From assembly GCA_037903355.1 (NCBI GenBank), contig JBAJFE010000026.1, forward strand, positions 7,068,001 through 7,132,000: 64,000 nucleotides of DNA, in the 5' to 3' direction. This stretch comes from Trichuris trichiura (taxonomy: Eukaryota; Nematoda; Enoplea; Trichinellida; Trichuridae). Position numbers and translations under genes: made by a program. The notes under the pieces are model-generated. The model was not told the DNA's origin, ran no database searches, and saw only the letters and a program-made list of their open reading frames with translations. Of this stretch, positions 14,901 to 23,697 are shown in pieces. The stretch's first letter is position 1; every line of letters begins with the position of its first letter.

Positions 14901-15171
14901 GGGCAGTTTTTTAAAAGTACGCAAATCAAAATACATCAGTGTTTCTGTTGACGTAAACAGCGCAGATACCAATGCCGCCTACACTCATAGAATGTTGAGA
15001 CTGTTAGGAAGATGTAAGTGCCCTATTTAGGGCTCAGCGACTTTGGAACTTTCTGGCCAAGAATATCATCATCAATTAAAAAATATTAAGATTTTTTAGA
15101 GATGCTATACTCAGAATGGAAATTTTATCTTCGGCATTTGCTAGACCAATGGTAGCCGGAATCCCGAAAAT
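11997..15171. other. Upstream region of the DMRT gene, no gene seen
   Basis: This is the 5' flank of the minus-strand DMRT gene. It holds a short (CT)n tract at about 12225-12243 and several AATCCCGAA-type motifs (13.95, 14.45 and 15.16 kb). Open stretches on either strand are short, mostly lack splice-compatible ends and resemble no family. Regulatory DNA is likely here but no site can be named from sequence alone. Confidence 0.45.
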
Positions 15172-15427
15172 GGAAATCCCGAATACGTCCAAAATGCGCT
15201 ATAAAGTGTTACCTCATGGCAGTTCTGCATTGGCATCTTCTAGATAAGGAATTTATTTGAGTGAAAGCGTTATTTCGCTAATCTTGCCTCTTTTTAGATC
15301 ACTAACTTCAAACAAGACCAGCATAATAACGCCTCTATTCAAATACATTCTTTATCTAGAACATGCCAATGCACAACTGCTACAAAGGCACACTTAACGG
15401 TGTATTTTTTACCTTTTGGGATTTCGA
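15172..15427. repeat. Foldback (inverted-repeat) element, about 85-bp arms
   Basis: The left arm (15172-15260) read on the minus strand matches the right arm (15337-15427) on the plus strand. Both carry TTATCTAGAA, ATGCCAATGCA, CTGC, a CACTT block and an outer ATTCGGGATTT or TTGGGATTTCG motif, at roughly three quarters identity by eye. The arms surround a spacer of about 75 bp. No coding capacity is present, consistent with an old MITE-like element. A single-arm relative lies at 6828-6930. Confidence 0.75.
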
Positions 15428-15855
15428 CTTATTCATACAGTGGAACGTCAGTTGTCCAGCTTGGCAGGGAAACGAAAATTTTTAGACTTCATTAAATTTT
15501 TAAAATTTTAAAATGGTAGGGAGCTCTTACTATAGATACTCAGGTCAAAATCCTGGATAGACCAGCGTGATGAACGATCGCTTGTTAGGGTCATCAGCCT
15601 GAACAGGGAGAATTCTATTGTGGACAGTCGTCCTAAAGGAGTGTTTCACTTATAGCTGCCAAAGAAAAATGCATTTGAATTGTTAAGATCTTTTTGGTTC
15701 GTAGCTCTGCGCCCTGGTGTTTTTGAATTCACACGGTGAAGCTTCGAGGCCCATTGGTCAGGTCCATTTCTTCATTATCATCGCCACACCATTTTTCTTC
15801 TGCTTTCTTTCCTTAATCGCTATTCAATGATTTTGTTGGCGGTATGAATACACAA

Positions 15856-15873
15856 TAAGGCTTAGGCTTAGGC
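15856..15873 (+). repeat. Interstitial telomere-like TTAGGC run
   Basis: Three hexamers in tandem, the first imperfect (TAAGGC) and the next two perfect TTAGGC, the unit of nematode telomeres. The run is too short to be functional telomere; it is either a scar of telomere-type repair or chance. Confidence 0.6.
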
Positions 15874-17164
15874 TTGTGGGTGCGAATTCGACCCTTATAG
15901 CAACCGAAAAGCTGAACGTTGTCATGAGGTGACTTCGGTAGACAGGGCTTTGATATACCAAGATTCCATGGTTCAGGAAATGACCAACGAGACGTCGAAT
16001 CGCACTGTTCAGATTCTGAACCATTCGAAATTTCAACCGGTTAAGCATTACGACCTATTCGCAATTTTGTCTCATTCAGAATTTCACCCCATTATAGATT
16101 TCGACTTTCGGAACCCCACTTCGTGCAGGGTTCCGACCTCGCGCGATTTTGACCAATTAAAAATGTCGACTTAAACCGCGTTTTGAACTTTCGGGATTTA
16201 CACTTTCAGGATTGTCACCCTAAACCGTCTGAAATGCAGAAAAGCGCCTTTTAAGGAATATTGCTTACTATATCTTACAAAATTACCCCTTCGAAATGCC
16301 GTACGAAAATAAAGTCACAAGTTGTTCGATATTAAAAAATTTGCATAAATAACGCTCATAACATAAGGATAGGCGCACGTCAGGTCTCGCGTGTACCCAC
16401 TACAAAATTGTACGTGTTTAAGTGACTGAGAACTCCTTCCCGCCTAACGCTATTTTCTTAGCACAACCAATGGATTACAACAAAAACAACTCCACTTCTA
16501 TTTTTTAGTGTGAAAAAATGACAATGCAGAAATTGTAATAAACCTTTGTAAGAAAAAAACTCTGACGGACTGTTGTTATATTGCTGTAGAAGCCGAGAGG
16601 TTGGCTTAGAGAGAAGGTCGTAAAACGAACTTACCTTTACGCGGTAGTGTATCAATGCCGACGAAAACACAGCTACGATTGTAAGAGCATTGAAAGAGCT
16701 CTTTCAATATCTAAACGATGCGACAGTTGCGATATCAAGACGTGGCTAATTTATGGCAGTGAATATCCGGACGTCGCGTCAAAATGGCCACGGCAAGTTT
16801 GAAGCATATGCCTTAATTGTTTCAGCGGTTTGCACGGAGAAAACCGTCGTTGTCTTCTAAAAGTAATCGGATTGCAAAATCAGTGTCAGCTACAATTAAA
16901 TCGTGATTTCGATCTTTCGGCTCAAAAAAGCAACAAAAGCCTTACGCGTCGCCAGCGAAACTAACCGTAAGCCAAACGAAATAATTCAAAACCTTTAGCG
17001 AGAGCAGCTGTACGCCTATCATTCAGCTCCAAGCATTTACAATTTCGATTAACAAAGCGCGTATGTCATACAAGTTTTAAAACTGTATCGTAGCGACATA
17101 ATATCGTATCATACGTTTACCTGTGGATCTTGGACGGGCATACGCTATTCTTAAGTGTGCGAAG
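15874..17164. other. Intergenic, no gene seen
   Basis: From about 15920 to 16230 there is a run of motifs such as TTCGGAACC, TTCAGAATTTC and TTCGGGATTT that resembles sequence at 4030-4480 and 13950-14480. This looks like a diverged dispersed repeat and not coding sequence. No other feature could be supported. Confidence 0.4.
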
Positions 17165-17226
17165 AGTTGTGCAAGTAAATGGCGCGCTGTAGTTCGTCTG
17201 TTCCGATCCGCTATATTTGGTGACCT

Positions 17227-17553
17227 GTGAGTGATTACGCGGCTCCAGTGCTTACTCCAACGCACATGGAGTATCGCCCGGCTTTCGGTGAATTTGCGGT
17301 GCCTGTATCAAAGCAAGAAATGGAATTCAGTGGAGATAATCCACTATTTCATTCGTCAGACCCTGAAGAGGCAGCCGTTCTGAATAATGAAAATGTGACA
17401 ACCAAGCCTCGGGAGCGAATTGCTCCTGATACAGGAACACTTTTTTCGTTAGAGCCTGAGCATATACCTTGTGCAGATGGAAGTGGAACAGCTGAACCGC
17501 AGGCGATATGTGTCAACGTACCAAAATTCAGCGTCACACAAGGGCGCCGCTAA
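17227..17553 (+). pseudogene. Unassigned open frame at 5' side of gypsy relic
   Basis: About 108 codons open after a stop. The first true ATG is 13 codons in (PTHMEYRPAF region); the residues before it are read from a GTG. The product is acidic, with many Glu/Pro/Ala and no recognised domain. Its position directly after a gypsy-like primer-region motif and before integrase suggests the N-terminal part of a gag or gag-pol polyprotein. That is inference from position. It overlaps the integrase fragment in a different frame, so it cannot be translated into it without a shift. Confidence 0.4.
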
Positions 17554-17741
17554 CTGTTTTCCACGTACCCGATCGCCGATTCGACCACGTACGTTTAGAC
17601 CTCGTTGGACCGTTACCGCAATGTCGCGGATGTTCCTATCTCGTTACCATGTTTGATCGTTTTACGCGGTGGCCTGAGGTTGTTCCAATAAAAGACGCGA
17701 CTGCCGTCACTGTTGCCAGAGCCTTTTTGTCTACTTGTTAA
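17508..17741 (+). pseudogene. Ty3/gypsy integrase fragment
   Basis: Seventy-seven codons ending in TAA. The sequence runs from a CQRTKIQRH motif, which follows the zinc-binding HHCC module in gypsy integrases, into the start of the catalytic core: [13 protein letters not shown] contains the first catalytic aspartate, followed by [20 protein letters not shown], where FDRFTRWPE is a hallmark of the family. The frame stops shortly after VARAFL, so the second aspartate and the glutamate of the DDE triad are missing and the fragment cannot be active. It was generated by deletion or truncation; an AATAAA and a short A-rich run follow the stop. Confidence 0.88.
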
Positions 17742-17760
17742 ATAAATCTTTAAATAACAT

Positions 17761-18086
17761 AAAAAAACTCTGGATTAACGACCACGCGGCATGCCCGTAA
17801 CATTCCATACAATGCGCTTTTCTAGTACGACCTCAACGTTTAATCTCTAATATTAATAACTTCTAGTACACATAAACGCGTGCATTAAAAAACAAAAATT
17901 GACAAGAAAAAATTATGCGTTCGATCATGTGGACTAGAGCCGGGCTATAATGCAATTCTTGCGATATATGATCGCAAAATAAATAAATAAATATAGTCAA
18001 GTCTGTTACGATACTGTACCGCAGAGCTTAAAGGCGAGCATAGGATCGTCTCTTGTTTCTATAACGGGTTCGTGGTGTGCCGCTAA
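17761..18086. other. Short intergenic, promoter side of the arrestin gene
   Basis: AT-rich spacer with an AAATAAATAAATAAATA run at about 17980-17996. It separates the gypsy relic from the arrestin-domain gene and probably carries that gene's promoter and 5' UTR. No defined element could be named. Confidence 0.4.
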
Positions 18087-21000
18087 ATGGGGAAATCTAG
18101 ACTGCTGGAAATTTGCTTCGACGGTCCTGTTGATGCATTTTATGCTGGCACCCAAGTTAGCGGAAAGGTTCTGCTCGACTTAGGCGAGAACCAGAAGGTC
18201 CAAGGTAAAACATTGTTTTCGCCCCTTTGTTTATAAAGGGATAAGAGCTAGGCTGGAAAATTTAACATGCCGTAGAAGGCTAAAGGGGCAGTGGTCATTG
18301 AAGGCATAGGAACGTACGTTTCTCCCGCCTTCTGGTGGGAACAGTCTACAAGACGACCAGAATTGGTAAAGTCTACCATGAAAAATGGCGGGAAAAGGAG
18401 CGTGGGCGACGGGGGTCTCCCAGGAATGTAACCACAAAGAGAAGGACGTAGCAGACAGTAGCGAGTAAAAGTTTGACAAACACCGTTGTTTACACCTTTG
18501 CTTGCTTGCTTTCGTTTTGGTTTTATTTAGGAGAGAGCGTACGGCAATATATTCCATCTCCTAATTTTCGCAATGCGTTGGGTTGACTCTACATTTTTCT
18601 AGCAATAAAGTTGCGCGTTTTCGGCCAGGCAGCGGTGTTAATTCGCAAGTCGGATAAGCCTACCCGGAATCCTTCGGAAGAGGAAACGTACATGGACGAG
18701 ACAGAGGTACTTTTCGGTGGAAGTAAGTTCTCCATTTTTCCCTTTAAATATAGCAATGTTTCTAATGCAAAAATTGTTATTATAGAAGCAGCGGCGTTTG
18801 AGTAATTTATTCAAGGCATAGTCAAAAAGATATTCGCGCATAAACTACCAGAAAAGGTTATTGTTCTCCATTTCAGACGAGTCGTCGTTGACGGCGGGCA
18901 GTCTTATTCTTGGCAAAGGAATTCATGAATTTCGTTTCCTGTTTCGATTACGAGACAATCTGCCCTCCTCTTTTGAAAGTCCTTATGGATATGTACGATT
19001 TTGGTGCCGAGCATCGTTGCATCGTCCTTGGAAGCCGCAGCAATCTGTCAAACGTCCATTTACGGTTGTTGGCATACTCCAGTTAAGCGACAGAATGGGA
19101 GCTTTTGTAAGTGCTATTGATTTCAGTAAATTTTTTCTCTCCCTTCTAATAACGATGTTTTAAATTAGTTGCCGATCGAACTAGCTACCTTTGAAGGTAG
19201 CTGGTGTGTCGTCGACCGAACGTTAGCATATGTAAATGCTTTAGTTCTTTCAAAAAGAGAGAATGCTAATTCATCCCAAAGCATTCTTATCCAGAAAAAG
19301 ATAACATTTGAAATTCAAATTTCCATCTTTCGCGTTTTCAAGTTTTTCAAACAATTCCGAGACATTCACTTCGTGCTCCCGCTTCCATTCTTCAGATTAA
19401 ATAGGTTTACGTAATAATCGATTCTTGTTTTAGTGTTGCAGAGATTTTTCACTTCTCCTTTGTATCGTTTCGCTAAATCGCTTTGGGATGCTTAAAAGCT
19501 CAGCTGCTTAGTATGATCTATTGGTCTGACGAATGAGGGCGGTAAAACGGGTGATTCACAGCCGCAACTCTAATTAATACTTTGCCTAGTCATATTCAGC
19601 ATTGCTGCAACAGCTGTTTCCAAGAGTTCGGTAAATAATAAATATTCCGTGATAGCTTTTTTCGCGTTTCATAGGCGGCAACTGCTGAATAGGATATGCA
19701 CTTGTTCCACCGCTTACGTAGACGACGCCTTGTCAATATTTTCCTTTGCTTTGCTTCCAGCAAGTTCTTATGCAAAGTATTATTCTAAACTTTCTTGCAA
19801 GCTGACTTTTAAATCCGGTTCGCTATCCCGACGAGCAAAGTTGCTAAGACGAACAGTTCTAATATATATGAATGGTCAGCGGCAGTTAGCGTAGCGCCGC
19901 GTAGCTTCTCTCCTACAGCAAATAGAAAACGAGTTTTCAATTGTCCCTTTGGCACTCGAAGCCAGTTTCCTTTTTTGCAAAATCTACTCGTCGAAATGCT
20001 GATTGATGTTTGCGCCATTTTTTGAATTGTCCAGCAAAGCATTCCATCTACGACCTGGTTGGCTCGACTTTCGAGTGGACTCCTTTTAGTACGAATATTC
20101 CCGACGCGCTACGCAAGTACGCTTTGTCAGCTTTGCGTTGGTGGGATGACGTTGGGTTTAGCTAATTTTCTCTTCGCTCTAAGCGGAGACTAAATCTGAT
20201 TTGCCTTTCCCCTTAAAGGTTAAGTGCCCTTTTGAAATAGCTGCATTTCCAGACGTTCTGTTTGCTCGTTCGTTTCCAGTTTTTGCGTCTTCCCCGTCTG
20301 CGAATTTTAAATTTTTGCCCACGTTCATTTGCTGGCTGGTAGTTAACGAACTCTTTGTAACATCAGTCAGCGCGGTACATACCGCCGGTGGTAAATTATT
20401 CACTTACCAATCAAGTATTGGCGAAGTTGGTAACAGTTTCGCCGATGTCGAATAACCAACTCGTTATTCTACTCGTCAAAGCAATATTGAAAGGAGAGAA
20501 AGGGGTTAAAGTAATTGAAACTGCCGAGTAATAGTTTTTTGCTGCTCTAATAACTTTTCAATGGCTCTCCAACTGAGCGAAAGGTTGAGTTACGGAAAAT
20601 ATCAGTTCGTGCGTAGCTGATTGTAACATAAAGAACATTGACGAATGCGCAACTAGTTTTTCGAAAGTCATTTCATTCGTAGCTATGGTTACGATGAACC
20701 GTTCTACCAGCTCTTAGTTCATAGTCAGTGAATAGATGACACGTTGTCAATGCGTCCTAGTAACCTTTCGCGGATTGTGTATTGAATAGCTAAACCTTTC
20801 TCCAGTCACTTTACAAGTTTCTTCTATGCCTCAGTGCGAGCGTCACTGTCGCGTATGAAATTACGCGAACCAATGACGTCAACTGAAAATATTTGTAGTA
20901 GAACCTTTCTTTTGCTCTAAATCTCACTTTGACGGACATTAGTCCAAGTCAGCCTTTGATTTGCAACGTCCCTACGAGAAGGCACTATCATTGACAGATG

Positions 21001-23487
21001 TCGTAGTCATTTGTAAGTATTTTATCTGTTTTAAGCTGTCTGCTTCACATTAAGTCTTATTTATGTATGAGCTGAAAAACCTCACGTAGCCTTTGTCAAA
21101 TTCAAATTATGATTTGCTCTTTGCGCTTTAGCGTTTCGCTTCCCGGCCGATTCAGTGCAATCAACTCATAATGAACTTCTATGCACGTTAGGTTTTCTTT
21201 TACGTAATGCTTGTCCCGTTGAAAAATTTTAATTTCAGCTTTTCCGGAGCTTTCGGGTCAAACGCGAAGTTGGTAACAGTCTTCAGCGGTTATTAAAATT
21301 TGAGTTAATTTTATTATTATTAATAATAATTTAATATTTTAATTAAAATTTTAATACCGTTGAGGACGGGTCGCGTTTGACCCGAAAGCTCCGGAAAAAC
21401 TGAAATTAAAATTTTTCAACGGGACAAGCATTACGTAAAAGAAACCTAACATGAAAATCCCCAGTCCCGCATTGGGACAAACTGATAAATTTATAGAGGT
21501 GGCCAGAATAGGGAGGTAGTGAACGTATGAAGCTAAGCTTGCTGCAGCAATACGAATACGAACTTTACTTTCTTGTAAGGATTTTTCCAGTCGAGGTCGC
21601 GCATAATCAAAACACGATACACTCATTTATACAGTATCATAAAAAGCCAATGCATCTAATAGTCTTTTCTCAGGGTTTAACCGTCTTTCTGAAAAAAAGG
21701 GTCAATTTTAGTCTGCTTCTTATCCCTACTACAACCGTGCGTCGTAAAAGTGCTCTCAGCACTGGCTACACCGCTCGGCGTATTTGGGCATTCTTCAGCA
21801 GCGGATGACTTCAACTGCATCATGTATGTATATTTACATAACTTACATAGGAAGTCGGCGTATAGAAGTCAGCTTTCCATTCAAATGCGTGCGAGCCAAC
21901 CAACCTGCGTAAATTGGATCAGCTTATAGGGGTGTTCTACTGTATAATAAATTGTCCCACAAATTTGGAATACGTAATTTTTGTACTTTTTCCGAAATAA
22001 TTATTGTTTGCAAGATTAACTACCGACCTTGAAGCAACATTTTCAAAGAACAGTGTTACTTAGCGAGGCTGAAGGCTAAAGTAATATTTGTAGACGAAAC
22101 GCATTGAAAAAAACCTCATTTTTGAATTTCAAATGAAACAGCGTGTTTAGAGTGGGTTACCGTCAAAGTTCAAAGCAAGTCTTTGTTCTCAGTCGTTTTT
22201 GAGCTTTTTGACGTCGGTCCGTAGTTAACATCTAAGTTTCCAAGCGCCTGTATCACCTTCGGCGCGTGGTTGCTAAAAAGTCTTCATCAACATAAGCGTA
22301 GTCTACAAAGCTCTTTTTGGCCTAAATGATTATTTCTGGGGCATATAAGAAGATGACAGCTAAATCTAGCATATCACTTCGTATGAGTTAAAGAGAATCC
22401 GCGCAGCGGAAAGCAAAGTACGTTGGCAACATATTCAAAGTTTCTTTAAGCAAAACTTCGTCCAATATTGTGACTTATACGCTAACCTGCTGTCCCACGA
22501 ATTCGTTTATTTAAATTGGAAAGTTAGGTTGCTTTTTGTTTTTATTTTTTGAATATCCCTTTCTTACATAATAGGCGGTTTTTATAGCTTCCAAGCCAAC
22601 GTTGCATCCAGCGTACGTTCAGCTTTTGGGAGCGATTGATCTGCTGCGCGGCTGGAGGAGTGACGATGAATTTGAATATTGACCGTTGCGCTTTCGTACC
22701 CGGAGAGCACATATTGCTTAACGGAGAGGTTAGCAACTATTCCGACAAAAGAATTACTTGCGTGCAAGCATTTTTGCAGCAGGTTGGCCGTCTCCGTTTT
22801 GCATTGTGCCTTTCCAACTGATTCTATTTTTTAGAATTTGAACTTCAGAAGCAAGAAAGTGGTGAAACAGTGCATGGGTTTAACCAAAATAGGATGCGTA
22901 GAAAAAGGCCCCGTGGAATTTGGCGAGACGCAAATTTGGCGGTCCGAACCATTCCCAGTACCAGCTTTACCGCCAACCGACTTGGCAGGTTGCAACCTCA
23001 TACAAGTCTCTTACTTGTTGAAAGTAAAGAGAGCGCCTAATTAATATTTGCTCTTTTCAACATTTGCTTCGTTCTAGTTTATTGCCGTTGTTGCAAATGG
23101 GGGACCCAACGTTCACGTTAGTATTCCAATTGTTATTGGTACTGTCCCATTGGAACCAATTTACACAGCACCGCCACGGCGTTCATCCATTGCCGCTTCA
23201 GCCCCGATGGAACCTACACCGTTGGAACCTTCCGCTCCTCCCGCGCTTGAAAACTTCATTGGGCGTACGTAGTTTTTTGCGAGGACAAGTTTTTGCCTTA
23301 TACGTTTTCCGTTCATTTAGCGCCACCCTCTTATTCCGAGTGCGTAGGTATGTATTCTGCGGACATACGAGATCCAGAGGACGAAAATGAGGACACCGAA
23401 GGTACATTTCGACCTCTCTATCCAACGTATGCCACATTGGTTGCACCACCACCGCAGCAGGGGCCTCCATTCAAAGAGCCCCGTTGA
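18087..23487 (+). CDS. Arrestin domain-containing protein (ARRDC/alpha-arrestin)
   Basis: A 401-residue alpha-arrestin from seven exons: 18087-18204, 18603-18722, 18877-19106, 22588-22782, 22835-23023, 23078-23264 and 23321-23487. All junctions are GT-AG and phases close. The N-terminal arrestin fold (residues 1 to about 155) shows YAGTQVSGKV, KLRVFGQAAV, GIHEFRFLFRLRDNLPSSFE and YGYVRFWCRASLHRPWK. The C-terminal fold (about 165-310) shows the Cys-rich LICCAAGGV, FVPGEHILLNGEVSNYS, PALPPTDLAGCNLIQVSY and IPIVIGTVPL. The tail is Pro-rich and carries PPSY at 348-351, a PPxY ligand for WW domains of Nedd4-type HECT ubiquitin ligases. Length matches ARRDC2/3/4 (about 400). The family acts as endosomal or plasma-membrane adaptor for ubiquitination and sorting of cargo receptors. 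Intron 3 is 3.5 kb and contains a foldback element, while introns 4-6 are only 52-56 bp. A Tigger transposon lies about 210 bp after the stop. Confidence 0.95.
19107..21186. other. Intron 3 of arrestin gene, left part
   Basis: Only short open stretches on both strands, none with a recognisable domain. A 28-bp segment at about 19170-19197 flanked by AG and GT could mimic a micro-exon, but including it would break the frame. I see nothing else in it. Confidence 0.5.
21187..21450. mobile_element. Foldback MITE-like element, copy A
   Basis: A 264-bp palindromic element inside an arrestin-gene intron. The outer about 80 bp of each arm are nearly identical in reverse complement: GTTAGGTTT-CTTTTACGTAA, TGCTTGTCCCGTTGAAAAA, then TTTCCGGAGCTTTCGGGTCA. 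The inner parts contain CTTCAGCGGT on the left and ACCGTTGAGGACGGGTC on the right around an AT-rich centre. Two relatives in this window (48762-48905 and 57025-57224) share the GTCCCGTTGA, TCCGGAGCTTTC and CTTCAGCGG blocks, so this is a repeat family and not a chance palindrome. It has no coding capacity, and the target duplication was not resolved. Confidence 0.85.
21451..22587. other. Intron 3 of arrestin gene, right part
   Basis: AT-rich sequence with no recognisable exon. The intron ends in TTTTTATAG at 22587, chosen because it restores phase 0 and leads into the conserved C-terminal arrestin fold. Confidence 0.5.
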
Positions 23488-23697
23488 AGTACTTGTCGTT
23501 TCATCTTTCTCGCGTGAAAATCAACTGGTGAAGATGAAGATTAATTGCAAAGTTTCCATTCGAGTGTTACGTTTCGGCGCTCGACTCGAAACGTACTTTT
23601 TCCATTGCTTTCAGCAGCATTCACTATCTGGTGCTTTGCTTTCAACTACGGAGTAAACATTTTATCGTACTCTTACATTTACATCTCTTCATATATA

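Larger units (their letters stand above)
17165..17760 (+). mobile_element. Ty3/gypsy retrotransposon relic (internally deleted)
   Basis: A short remnant in which a 5' open frame of about 108 codons (17227-17553) runs into an integrase fragment in another frame (17508-17741). Between a TATTTGGTGACC stretch at about 17211, which resembles sequence found just inside gypsy 5' LTRs, and the integrase, everything else expected of gag-pol (nucleocapsid, protease, reverse transcriptase, RNase H) is absent. No flanking LTR pair could be identified by eye, so the element boundaries are approximate. The family call rests on the integrase piece. Confidence 0.7.

Noticed and set aside
18231..18557. 108-codon minus-strand frame
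   Set aside because: Lies within intron 1 of the arrestin gene, has no recognisable domain and is within chance length.
19170..19197. Possible 28-bp micro-exon in arrestin intron 3
   Set aside because: Including it shifts the phase and brings a stop into the conserved C-terminal arrestin fold; direct joining of 19106 to 22588 keeps the frame.
21351..21626. 91-codon minus-strand frame
   Set aside because: Half of it is the right arm of the palindromic element, so the translation is of repeat sequence.
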